From assembly GCF_020165195.1 (NCBI RefSeq), contig NZ_JAIUHR010000003.1, forward strand, positions 186,001 through 250,000: a stretch of DNA of 64,000 bases, read 5' to 3'. The notes under the pieces were generated by a model. The model ran no database searches. It saw only the letters and a program-made list of their open reading frames with translations, and was not told where the DNA came from. How positions within the stretch are numbered: the stretch's first letter is position 1; every line of letters starts with the position of its first letter. Source of the DNA: Mesorhizobium sp. CA14. Lineage in GTDB: Bacteria; Pseudomonadota; Alphaproteobacteria; Rhizobiales; Rhizobiaceae. Shown here piece by piece: positions 34,136 through 42,441 of the stretch. A program made the translations under genes and the position numbers.

Positions 34136-34462
34136 TCATTGCGAGCCTGTGCCGCTTGCCGGCGATTGTGGGCTGACCGGTTGCGCTGGAGCGCCGCGTG
34201 GGTTGCGCTGAGATGCCGAAGCAGTTCGCCGGGACCGGCTCTCGAAAAACATCACCCCACGCTTGACCCATGCCTCGCGCTTTGAGGTGTCTTTCGTCTC
34301 GGCAATTGCGACTAGTGCGCCGGCCAGTTCGTCGGTGCTGAGTTGATCGGCGCCGGTGGCGATCACCAGTTCGCCAAGTTGCTGTACCTTTCGTATTTTG
34401 AGCTCGCGCGCCTTTTCTTCCAGCGCCTTCAGTTCGGCGTCGAAGTCTCGCTGTTTGCGCAT
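34136..34462 (-). CDS. traC: Ti-type conjugal transfer protein TraC
   Basis: 108 residues: MRKQRDFDAELKALEEKARELKIRKVQQLGELVIATGADQLSTDELAGAL, followed by a Ser/Arg/Pro-rich tail. The N-terminal coiled coil and the KxxQLGELV segment are typical of TraC from Ti-plasmid dtr regions, an accessory relaxosome protein. It is divergent from traA across oriT and coupled to traD. Confidence 0.88.
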   Translation of the reverse strand: MRKQRDFDAELKALEEKARELKIRKVQQLGELVIATGADQLSTDELAGALVAIAETKDTSKREAWVKRGVMFFESRSRRTASASQRNPRGAPAQPVSPQSPASGTGSQ

Positions 34463-34576
34463 GGCTGTCTCCGTCGGTTGTCGATCGGAGGATGATAGGG
34501 GAGCGCCTGCCGGAAGGCTTCAGGGTTGCCGAGACAGCCCGGGACGGGCTGGTCGCTCCCGAGAATTTTTCGAGGG

Positions 34577-34605
34577 AGGGCGCGCTTATACGTCGTGCCG
34601 ACGTA
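34577..34605 (+). other. oriT (nic region and inverted repeat)
   Basis: AGGGCGCGCTTA at 34577-34588 is, on the other strand, TAAGCGCGCCCT, one base from the RSF1010/pTi-type nic consensus TAAGTGCGCCCT. It is followed directly by a perfect hairpin, TACGTCG-TGC-CGACGTA (34589-34605). It lies between the divergent traC and traA, the known location in Ti-type systems. This is the predicted cleavage site for the TraA relaxase. Confidence 0.8.
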
Positions 34606-34634
34606 CGCTTTGCCGTGCAAATGATCTGGTCGCG

Positions 34635-37600
34635 ATGGCGATCTATCATCTTCACGTCAAGGTCATTGGCCGCAAGGCAGGCTCGAGCGTTGTGGCGTCG
34701 GCCGCCTACCGCTCGGCCTCGCGATTGCGTGATGAGCGGATTGAACGCAGCCATGATTTTTCAGCCAAACGTGGTGTCGTCCATTCCGAGGTGATGCTGC
34801 CGGAGGATGCACCGGGGGCCTGGAGCGACCGCGAACGGCTTTGGAACGATGTCGAGGCGTTCGAGGTCCGCAAGGATGCCCAGCTCGCCCGCGAGGTTGA
34901 GTTTGCGCTCCCGCGTGAACTCAGCCAGGCGCAAAGCATCGAGCTGGCGCGCGACTTCGTACAGGCCGAGTTTGTCAGCCGAGGCATGGTCGCTGATCTC
35001 AATGTGCATTGGGACAGGGCGGAGGATGGCAGTCCAAAACCGCATGCCCATGTCATGCTCACCATGCGCTCAGTCGATGAGAACGGTTTCGGGGCGAAGG
35101 TTCGAGACTGGAACGCTACCCAGATGGTCGAGCGCTGGCGCGAGCGTTGGGCGGAGCTGGCCAATGAACGCCTGGCCGAACTCGACATCGACGCGCGCAT
35201 CGATCATCGCAGTCTGGAAGCGCAGGGCATTTCCCTGGAGCCGCAAACCCAGATTGGTGCACCAGCCCAGCGCATCGAGGGCAGTGGCCTTGCTGCTGGC
35301 GATATTGAAGCCGATCGCGCAGAACTGCATCGCGAGATCGCGCGCAACAATGGCGTGCGCATCATTGCCGATCCATCCCTGGCGCTCGATGCCATCACCC
35401 AACAGCAATCGACCTTCACCCGAAAGGACATTGCGAAGTTCGCGCATCGTCACAGCGACGGGATGGAGCAGTTCAATGATGTCATGGGCGCGATCGGTAA
35501 CGCGCCCGACCTAGTCGAACTCGGCAAGGACGGATGCGGCGAAGATCGCTTCACCACCCGGCAGATGATCGAGACCGAACAGCGGCTGTATTACGCGGCG
35601 GAACGCATGGCTGGGGGGGAGCGTCATGCTGTGAGTGACCCAGATCGCGAGGAGGCATTGGCGCATGCCAAGCAGCGCGGCCTTGTTCTGTCAGGCGAGC
35701 AGACCGATGCCCTGGATCACGTCATCGATAGCCGCGGTCTTGGTGTCGTTGTCGGTTTTGCCGGAACGGGCAAAAGCGCCATGCTGGGCGTTGCGCGCCA
35801 GGCATGGGCAGCGGCGGGATACGAGGTTCGAGGCGCGGCACTGTCTGGGATTGCCGCCGAGAATCTGGAAGGCGGATCAGGCATCTCGTCACGCACCATC
35901 GCCAGTATGGAGCATGGCTGGGGACAGGGCAGGGATCTGCTCACCACGCGCAATGTCCTGGTGATCGATGAGTCCGGCATGGTCGGCACGCGCCAGTTGG
36001 AGCGCGTGCTTTCCCATGCGGCGGACGCTGGCGCAAAAGTCGTTCTCGTCGGCGATCCGCAGCAGCTACAGGCGATCGAAGCCGGCGCTGCATTCCGCTC
36101 CATTCACGAAAGACATGGCGGCGTCGAAATCGGTCAAGTGCGCCGCCAGCGCGAGGACTGGCAGCGTGATGCCACGCGCGATCTGGCAACCGGCAGGATC
36201 GGCTCTGCAATCAGCGCCTACGACTCGCAAGGCATGGTGCATCAGGCGGCAACGCGCGACGAAGCGCGAGGCGAACTCGTCGAGCGCTGGGATCGCGACA
36301 GGCAGGTGCATCCAGAGGCCAGCCGGATCATTCTCACCCATACAAACGACGAAGTACGCGTACTCAACCAGGCAGCGCGCGAGCGCATGCGCGCTGCCGG
36401 AGAACTCGGCGACGAGGTTCAGGTGAATGTGGAACGCGGTGCAAGGGCCTTCGCCAGCGGCGACCGTGTCATGTTCCTGCGCAACGAGCGCGGGCTTGGC
36501 GTCAAGAACGGCACGCTCGGCATTGTGGAGGAAGTCAGCATACAGAGCATGGCCGTGCGCATCGATGACGACAGATCGGTTCGCTTCGACCTCAAAGACT
36601 ACGCGCACATCGACCACGGCTATGCCGCGACCATTCACAAGGCGCAGGGCATGACGGTTGACCGGACCCATGTGCTCGCAACAGCTGGCATGGATGCGCA
36701 TGGCAGCTACGTCGCACTGTCGCGGCATCGCGACGGGATGGACCTGCATTACGGCAGCGATGACTTCGCGACCCGCGATCGGCTTGTCCGGACGCTCTCA
36801 CGCGACCGCGCCAAGGACATGGCGTCGGACTACGAGCAAGTCGATCCAGCTCAGAGCTATGCCGAGCGGCGCGGAATCACGTTCCGCGAGCGTGTGGTCG
36901 AGATCGTGCGCCGGGTCGTCCCGGAGAAGTTGCGCGACAGGATCAGCGGGCTGCTCAACGGGTTGCGCTCGCCAGGAGAAGCGGAGCCCGGCCAGAAACG
37001 TGGACCTGGGCCGGGAAGGGAAAGTGTTGCGGCGCAGATCGGAGATGCAGGCCGGACACCCGGCAGAGGAAATCTTGCCACGGGAGAGTCGCGCGACACG
37101 GATCTGCCGGCAGACGGGGAAGCGGCGTTGCGCAGCGCTCGTACGAAAGCGCTTGTGCGTCACGCGCGCGCGCTCGACGCGATCCTCAGTACTGGAAATG
37201 CCGACGGGCAGAGCAGTCCCGAGCAGATGCGCGAGTTGAGGGATGCCCGTAGCGCTTTCGAGAAGGTGCGGCCGTATGGCTGGCGCGATGCTGAAGCGGC
37301 CTATGTGAAAAATCCCGAACTTGTCCGCGAGGCAGGTGCCGGCCGCGTCAGCCGCATCGTGCTGGCTCTCCAGCTTGAGACGGAAATCCGCACCGGACTG
37401 GACAACGATCCGAGCCGCCGCGCAGATCGTTTCGTGGAGCGTTGGCAAAAGCTCGATCGCACGAGCCAGCGCCAATACCAAGCCGGCGACATGGCGGGCT
37501 ACAAGTCAACGCGCACGGCCATGTCCGACATGGCCAAAAGCCTCGAACGCGATCCGCAACTGGAATCCTTGCTCGCCAATCATAAGAAGGCGCTCGGCAT

Positions 37601-37682
37601 TCAGGTCGAATCCGGCCGCCGCCTTGGTGTGGAACTGATGTTCAACCACGGCATCAGCATGGGACGGGGCATCGGGCTGTGA
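34635..37682 (+). CDS. traA: TraA relaxase-helicase (Ti-type, MobA/MobL plus RecD-like)
   Basis: 1015 residues from ATG 34635; the long upstream extension to 34356 crosses oriT and traC and is not credible. The N-terminal 230 residues are a MobA/MobL relaxase with the metal-binding PHAHVMLTMR triad region at about 135-143. A RecD2-like helicase follows: Walker A GFAGTGKSAM (about 374-383), Walker B VIDESGMV, and motifs QLQAIEAGAAF and ATIHKAQGMTVDRT. The C-terminal 200 residues are less conserved. It nicks oriT and unwinds the transferred strand. Related TraA proteins are about 1100 residues, so this is near full length and appears intact. No coupling protein or T4SS lies in the window. Confidence 0.93.
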   Translation: MAIYHLHVKVIGRKAGSSVVASAAYRSASRLRDERIERSHDFSAKRGVVHSEVMLPEDAPGAWSDRERLWNDVEAFEVRKDAQLAREVEFALPRELSQAQSIELARDFVQAEFVSRGMVADLNVHWDRAEDGSPKPHAHVMLTMRSVDENGFGAKVRDWNATQMVERWRERWAELANERLAELDIDARIDHRSLEAQGISLEPQTQIGAPAQRIEGSGLAAGDIEADRAELHREIARNNGVRIIADPSLALDAITQQQSTFTRKDIAKFAHRHSDGMEQFNDVMGAIGNAPDLVELGKDGCGEDRFTTRQMIETEQRLYYAAERMAGGERHAVSDPDREEALAHAKQRGLVLSGEQTDALDHVIDSRGLGVVVGFAGTGKSAMLGVARQAWAAAGYEVRGAALSGIAAENLEGGSGISSRTIASMEHGWGQGRDLLTTRNVLVIDESGMVGTRQLERVLSHAADAGAKVVLVGDPQQLQAIEAGAAFRSIHERHGGVEIGQVRRQREDWQRDATRDLATGRIGSAISAYDSQGMVHQAATRDEARGELVERWDRDRQVHPEASRIILTHTNDEVRVLNQAARERMRAAGELGDEVQVNVERGARAFASGDRVMFLRNERGLGVKNGTLGIVEEVSIQSMAVRIDDDRSVRFDLKDYAHIDHGYAATIHKAQGMTVDRTHVLATAGMDAHGSYVALSRHRDGMDLHYGSDDFATRDRLVRTLSRDRAKDMASDYEQVDPAQSYAERRGITFRERVVEIVRRVVPEKLRDRISGLLNGLRSPGEAEPGQKRGPGPGRESVAAQIGDAGRTPGRGNLATGESRDTDLPADGEAALRSARTKALVRHARALDAILSTGNADGQSSPEQMRELRDARSAFEKVRPYGWRDAEAAYVKNPELVREAGAGRVSRIVLALQLETEIRTGLDNDPSRRADRFVERWQKLDRTSQRQYQAGDMAGYKSTRTAMSDMAKSLERDPQLESLLANHKKALGIQVESGRRLGVELMFNHGISMGRGIGL

Positions 37683-37811
37683 CACCCGGCCAATCCGCCG
37701 CCGTTTATACGCCATCACGGACGAGACGACGAACCTTGTTGCGTCCCCTCGCTGGCTGTCCTGTCTGGTTCCAGCAGATGCCACCAACGACCACCAAGGA
37801 GCAGGCGAGCT

Positions 37812-38024
37812 ATGCCCGAGCCAGATCGTATAATACGACTCAGAACGGTCCTTAACCGGACTGGCCTATCCCGCTCTACCATCTATCGCAAAATCGCTGA
37901 AGGCACGTTCCCGGCCCAGATCAAGATCAGCATCAACGGGGCGGGCTGGCGGGAGTCCGATATCACATTGTGGGTGGCTGATCCTGTCTCCTGGCATACT
38001 AAAGCGGGAAAAAACAGCGACTGA
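37812..38024 (+). CDS. AlpA-family DNA-binding regulator
   Basis: 70 residues: RIIRLRTVLNRTGLSRSTIYRKIAEGTFPAQIKI...AGWRESDITLWVADPV. This is the AlpA winged-helix family, close to excisionases and typical of integrative elements. GGAG-like sequence precedes the ATG. It is often a regulator or recombination directionality factor for the element integrase; the serine recombinase at 45203 could be its partner (inference). Confidence 0.88.
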   Translation: MPEPDRIIRLRTVLNRTGLSRSTIYRKIAEGTFPAQIKISINGAGWRESDITLWVADPVSWHTKAGKNSD

Positions 38025-38282
38025 TGGCGATCAAATAGCTCGTTGCTGCCCTCCGATGAACGCTCCACTCTGACCAAGGTCAAGACTGTAAGCGGGCCAG
38101 AAGCGGACTATCTGCCCGTGGCTACCGTTCCGGCTTAAGCTGCCGATTCGCAGCCGAACCGATCGCGGCGTTTCCGCAACGACTACTGTGGCCCATACCT
38201 GATCTCGGCTAGTTGGCGCCGAACGGGACCGAAAATGGCTACGTCGTGGCGGCACGCGAAGAGCGTTACAGCTAGTGAGCGG
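38025..38282. other. Non-coding stretch
   Basis: No gene is seen. The minus-strand frame here resembles spurious translations repeated in many rhizobial genomes. Confidence 0.35.
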
Positions 38283-38990
38283 CTAACTCGTTGAGGCCTT
38301 GCGGGCGTAAACTTTTTTCATCATCGCCACCATTTCTTGCTTTGGAGGCAGGTTGGCATAGACATCGTCAACAAACTCGCGCGTCGAGTCCATAATCGAG
38401 TCGTGCCGTTGAGCTGATGTCCGTTCCTTCAGCTTCTCTGCGGTTGCCTCTGCTGTGTCGCATGCGAGCACAGTCGCAGCGCGGATGTTGATTTCCGCTG
38501 CGTGGATCATTCGATCCACCATCTCGCTTGTGACCACATCCGACGGTCGCTTAAAAACCCCATCAACGAAGTCGCAATAAAGCGATGCGTTCCGTCCTTG
38601 GAAAAGCATGGGGCCCACATTGACACCGACGAGTGCTTTGAACAGCACCTCGCTCATGCTGACGGATTTCTGCCCTTGTTTAACAGCGCTTTCCAGTAAC
38701 GGAATGGCATTTGCTAAGCCCATAAACTGGCTGGCCTTGGAGTCATGCGACCTAAACCGCTTGGCTGTCGATTTCCAATCGACAGGGCGCCCGATGATGA
38801 TTTGAGTTGCGGCGCCGAGCAGAACGGAAAGCTTGCCATTCTCCTCACAGGCCATGTAGGCCGCAGCATAAGCTCGGGCCAGCTTGCCGTTAGCGCGTAG
38901 AATCTTTGCATCGTCCAACAGCTCAAGCGCGTTATCTTTGACGGCAACGATCCCCTGACACACGGTTATAAGATCAAGGTCCTTCATCAA
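38283..38990 (-). CDS. AbiV-family abortive infection-like protein
   Basis: 235 residues. The N-terminal 70 residues (MMKDLDLITVCQGIVAVKDNALELLDDAKILRANGKLARAYAAAYMACEENGKLSVLL) match the AbiV/HEPN-like pattern of a long helix with RAYA...ACEENGK, used by lactococcal AbiV-type phage resistance proteins. The C-terminal half is helical and without a recognisable catalytic motif. It stands alone on the minus strand, 165 bases downstream of the stop of the four-gene operon. With the adjacent adenine methyltransferase operon it suggests a defence island. Whether it is functionally tied to that operon is unknown. Confidence 0.7.
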   Translation of the reverse strand: MMKDLDLITVCQGIVAVKDNALELLDDAKILRANGKLARAYAAAYMACEENGKLSVLLGAATQIIIGRPVDWKSTAKRFRSHDSKASQFMGLANAIPLLESAVKQGQKSVSMSEVLFKALVGVNVGPMLFQGRNASLYCDFVDGVFKRPSDVVTSEMVDRMIHAAEINIRAATVLACDTAEATAEKLKERTSAQRHDSIMDSTREFVDDVYANLPPKQEMVAMMKKVYARKASTS

Positions 38991-39155
38991 ACTGCTTCCC
39001 TCATTGGAGTGCTGTGGGGTGATGTGGCGATCACCCCACGCCCCAGCAAACTTACGCGCCGAACAATATACCCTCGATACCTACCTGACTGCGGCTGGTT
39101 CATCCTTTCATGGCATGTGCGTCTGTGCAAATCGTCTGCCTAAAGCCTTCGCGAA

Positions 39156-40766
39156 CTAGCGGGCAGGCTCTGAGGCCTGAGCACGCTCCCGCAACATCCG
39201 AAGAGCCTTACCATAACCTGTGTTTGATAGACGATATCGCCTTGTTCCCTTAACGGGATCAATCTCAACCTCGTAGTACGCGTAGAAGTCCTGATTGAAG
39301 TATCGACTGACATTGTCTTTATGTTTTTGCGACGTTTCAGGCAGCAATTCGTTGATGATTTTTGCGATCTCCGACGTCGTGAACGATGGGCGATTCTCGT
39401 CATCCGCCCAGCGAGTCAGAAGGGCGATGAGGATTGCCTCTTCAAGTTTGAACTTCGGTTGCTGGCTTAGCTTTGGCAGCCATCTGTTTAGATCGGGTTC
39501 GCCGAGAGGATCGCGGCCGACGTCGTTTTCGATTTCCTTGAGGTATTCCGATAGATCACCATCGTTTTCCCAGACGACGGTCCTTGGATGCCTGGCGATG
39601 ACCTCAAGTCCCATTCGTTTCTGCTGCTCGTCCCGGGATCGGAATCGAGCAATATCGTTGACATCCCCTGACCGACTACGTTTTACCATTCGGCCAAATC
39701 GAGCTGCCTCGGAACTGTTAACAAAAACTATACGGAATTGCTTTCCATATTCACCAAGCTTTTCGACCAGCCAGTCGATCTCGGTAATCGATCGGAACCC
39801 CGATATCACGCATGGGGATTCTAAGTCGGCCTCCAAATACTTGGCGATTGCCACAGCGGCGATTTCCGGCTTCTCTATTAGTGCCTGCTCCGCGAAATCA
39901 CCTATTGAGATATGATCCGGAACATCGTGCCGCATGTAGTAAGCGAGATGCATGAAGTCGCTCGCCTCGACGTGAAGATAGTTGAACGACCTAGCTAGAT
40001 ACTGACTGGCCGTAGTCTTCCCGGCACATGTGTACCCACAAACTATGTAGTTCATGTCCCGTTGCAAAGGTAGATGACGCTGTGGTGTGGCGAATCGAAG
40101 GAGTTTTCGTTCTCTGAGGAACTGGAAAAGCTTATTGAACGCCTTACGTCTAAAATCGTGCTTGTTCGCGTCGACGATCGACAAGCTCCCAAGCGGCCCC
40201 GACGCTCCGTCGGGCACAAACCACTTATTGAAGGTCTGATTATCCAACCACGGATATATGACATTCGTCGTGAATGTCTTTTCTTGCTTGACGATTTCTC
40301 CCGACTGCTCGCCGGTAAATACAATATATTCACCTACTTGCCAAAGCTTCCGATAGTAAGAAGGGATGTGGAGCAGTAGATCCGATCTAACAACTGCTCT
40401 CCGATTTCCGCCCGCTGCTTGGACTGAGGCATCTAGGGAACTGAAGGTGGTTTCGCGCATCCAATACTTTACATCTAGACCAGGAACCTCCTCAGCTGCG
40501 GAGCTAAGCGCGTCGATCGTCACGGATGTGTCTTCGAGAATAAAAAAATGGCGGGGCGACAAGATTCTTGCCTTCCGCGCTTGTTGGACGGCACTTTCGT
40601 AGCTGGCCTTCAGCAGATCTTCGCGTGATTGCAGCCGAGGCTCTGTGTAACCAGCATGGTAGGTCCGCTGACGGAAACCAAGGACGTTGATCGGCTCGCC
40701 TTCTGCGAGATAACGTGCGTGCGCCAGTTTCGTTGGATTTGACGTGAAAAAGGTCAGTGCCAGCAT
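39156..40766 (-). CDS. HAM1/ITPase - P-loop nucleotide kinase - winged-helix fusion protein
   Basis: 536 residues. Residues 1-225 are a HAM1/RdgB-like domain: TSNPTKLAHAR replaces the family SxNxxK start, EDTSVTIDAL...PGLDVKYW the DDSGLxVDAL...PGVYSARY segment, and DANKHDFRRKAFNKL the C-terminal KxxxSHRxxA. Known members hydrolyse non-canonical (d)NTPs to NMPs. Residues about 237-420 are a P-loop kinase-like domain: Walker A VCGYTCAGKTTAS, VISGFRSITEI, and a LID-like KRSRSGDVNDIARFRSRDEQ, as in dNMP or dephospho-CoA kinases. Residues 430-536 look like a winged helix (FTTSEIAKIINELLPETSQK). ATG 40766 is adjacent to the upstream stop (TAAATG). I know no such triple fusion in a characterised system. 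It could convert a modified nucleotide or act as an effector that depletes dNTPs; both are hypotheses. Confidence 0.75.
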   Translation of the reverse strand: MLALTFFTSNPTKLAHARYLAEGEPINVLGFRQRTYHAGYTEPRLQSREDLLKASYESAVQQARKARILSPRHFFILEDTSVTIDALSSAAEEVPGLDVKYWMRETTFSSLDASVQAAGGNRRAVVRSDLLLHIPSYYRKLWQVGEYIVFTGEQSGEIVKQEKTFTTNVIYPWLDNQTFNKWFVPDGASGPLGSLSIVDANKHDFRRKAFNKLFQFLRERKLLRFATPQRHLPLQRDMNYIVCGYTCAGKTTASQYLARSFNYLHVEASDFMHLAYYMRHDVPDHISIGDFAEQALIEKPEIAAVAIAKYLEADLESPCVISGFRSITEIDWLVEKLGEYGKQFRIVFVNSSEAARFGRMVKRSRSGDVNDIARFRSRDEQQKRMGLEVIARHPRTVVWENDGDLSEYLKEIENDVGRDPLGEPDLNRWLPKLSQQPKFKLEEAILIALLTRWADDENRPSFTTSEIAKIINELLPETSQKHKDNVSRYFNQDFYAYYEVEIDPVKGTRRYRLSNTGYGKALRMLRERAQASEPAR

Positions 40767-41765
40767 TTAAGAACTCGTCATGCGCCTTCCGCTGTTTTTG
40801 GGAACGGTCAAGAAGATATCAGCGTCAAGCTGCTCGCTGTGAGCATAAACTCGTTTGAGTGAATCGGGCGAGGCAAAGAAATAGAGCAAAGGACCAAGGC
40901 TCGACATGCCCACACAATCGGCCCCGAGTTCGCGAAGCGCTTTGGCAGTACGATCGATGTGCGGCGCGTACTCCGCTCGTTCGAGCCTTTTCCATTCGGT
41001 TTGCTGCATCGCACTGATCGCTTGGCAGAACGACGGATAGTCCTGCTCCATCAACGATGCGAGAACCTCGAATACGGCCACATAAGCGGCTTCGAACGAC
41101 GTGGCCGAAGGCAAAGGGGTCGACCGGCGGAAGAAATCGATCTCTTCTTCCTGCGTTTTAGGCTCGCATTTACGCGGTAAGCATAAACCCAGCGGCCATT
41201 CTGGAAGGTTTTGGCGGTGCAGTTGAAGTGGCAAGGCGCCGGTAGCACCCATAGACGAAGGAACAAACTGGTGCGAAAGGCCGCCTGCGATGCCTAAGTC
41301 GAACGCAAAGCCTCCATAAAAATAAGTTGATATTCCGACACCAGAAGTCCCGCCCCGGCGCGAGAGCGTAATCAGCTCCTCCGGTCGCGCAGTTCGACGA
41401 TTGATTTCGAGTAAGCCCTCGATACACGCAAGCTTAATGGCTGTACCCGAGCCCATCCCGAAATGGGTTAGCAGTGACCCGGTGACTTCAAATGTCCCCG
41501 CGCTGGAAAGTTCGAGTTGTTGCTTTATATGTTCCAGTTGTTCCCGGAGGCGCTCAATCTCCTGTCCATGCATAGGCTTCTGCCTGCGGTCGAGCACCAC
41601 TGATCTCTGCGAGGATGTCGTTTTTATTAACGCAGTAGGACCCTCGACAGCGAACCCAAGACCGCCATTTTTTCTCGGAGCCCCCGCATGCATGGAGATC
41701 AGGCCAATGTGGACGCGCGGACTGATCTCGATGTTAACCGTCGGCACTCTTGTCCCAACTGTCAT
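40767..41765 (-). CDS. GHMP-kinase-fold protein of the beta-ribofuranosylaminobenzene 5'-phosphate (beta-RFAP) synthase family
   Basis: 332 residues from ATG 41765, overlapping the upstream gene by 32 bases (GTG starts at 41777 and 41744 are alternatives). The family pattern is strong: SPRVHIGLISMHAGAPRKNGGLGFAVEGP, HFGMGSGTAIKLA (GHMP glycine loop), SRRGGTSGVGISTYFYGGFAFD, and at the end CVGMSSLGPLLYFF. Known beta-RFAP synthases, from methanogens and methylotrophs, join PRPP to an aromatic acid with loss of CO2, forming a C-glycosidic bond, in methanopterin synthesis. No methanopterin genes are nearby. Here it probably makes another riboside or binds a nucleotide; the product is unknown. It is third in the operon. 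Confidence 0.8.
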   Translation of the reverse strand: MTVGTRVPTVNIEISPRVHIGLISMHAGAPRKNGGLGFAVEGPTALIKTTSSQRSVVLDRRQKPMHGQEIERLREQLEHIKQQLELSSAGTFEVTGSLLTHFGMGSGTAIKLACIEGLLEINRRTARPEELITLSRRGGTSGVGISTYFYGGFAFDLGIAGGLSHQFVPSSMGATGALPLQLHRQNLPEWPLGLCLPRKCEPKTQEEEIDFFRRSTPLPSATSFEAAYVAVFEVLASLMEQDYPSFCQAISAMQQTEWKRLERAEYAPHIDRTAKALRELGADCVGMSSLGPLLYFFASPDSLKRVYAHSEQLDADIFLTVPKNSGRRMTSS

Positions 41766-42441
41766 TAAAATAATCACGGTACTTGGTTGCGAATGGCTTG
41801 TCTGCGATCACATGAACGGCAGGCGCGTGTCTACTCTTGTCGCCGTCGAAAACAGGACCGCCAACGAAAGCGCCGTCGACCATTACAAAGCTATGGCGCG
41901 CCTCATGGGGAAAGCGCTTGATTGCAAACCGGCCCTGAAATTTGTGTTTCAGCTGATCGATCTGTGCCGACCTCGCATTGTAACGGTTCTTCGCGTCCCG
42001 TGACATGAAATCGTCGGTGGGGACCAGCACTTGGATTTGAAGTCGCTTGTTCGAATGAAGTCGGTCAAGCAGGACATGATCGTCCGCATCGGCATCCATA
42101 AAGTCGTCGATAAATCGCGTGGCCGAAGCACCCATGACTTTCACGGTGTCGCGGGCGCCTGACAGTAAAGGTCCGTAGTAGGACTTTTCGTGTCTGTTCT
42201 CAAGCAGAGCCTCTACACCCATCGCCCGATAATGTTCGAGCTTATTAAAAGCCGTGACCTGCGTGATAAGGCCGAATACATACAGGACCATGCCGGAAAA
42301 CAGGCCGCTCACAATGCCCATCATTCGGGGATCATCTGTGTAGGCCAGCCAGTACCAAGAGCCCACAGTCAAGATAAGACAAAATGCGACCAGGATCATC
42401 CACAATGGTACAAGTGCAGTCAGCTGCTCGAATGACCTCAT
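41734..42441 (-). CDS. Two-helix membrane protein with degenerate PLD-like cytosolic domain
   Basis: 235 residues. Two hydrophobic helices (about 10-33 PLWMILVAFCLILTVGSWYW and 41-63 GIVSGLFSGMVLYVFGLITQV) anchor it in the membrane. The cytosolic part has LQIQVLVPTDD and ends ARHSFVMVDGAFVGGPVFDGD, with the spacing of a phospholipase D HKD half but with HSFVMVD in place of HxKxxxxD, so catalysis is doubtful. Such degenerate PLD-like domains can bind nucleic acid or phosphate. The ATG overlaps the methyltransferase stop (ATGA). It could be the membrane effector or an anchor for the system (inference). Confidence 0.65.
   Translation of the reverse strand: MRSFEQLTALVPLWMILVAFCLILTVGSWYWLAYTDDPRMMGIVSGLFSGMVLYVFGLITQVTAFNKLEHYRAMGVEALLENRHEKSYYGPLLSGARDTVKVMGASATRFIDDFMDADADDHVLLDRLHSNKRLQIQVLVPTDDFMSRDAKNRYNARSAQIDQLKHKFQGRFAIKRFPHEARHSFVMVDGAFVGGPVFDGDKSRHAPAVHVIADKPFATKYRDYFNDSWDKSADG

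Noticed and set aside
34356..34634. N-terminal extension of traA
   Set aside because: It would read through traC antisense and oriT; the relaxase begins at MAIYHLHVKV (ATG 34635).
38031..38255. 74-codon minus-strand ORF after alpA
   Set aside because: The sequence style (SGAFIGGQQRAI) recurs as a spurious translation of rhizobial non-coding DNA.
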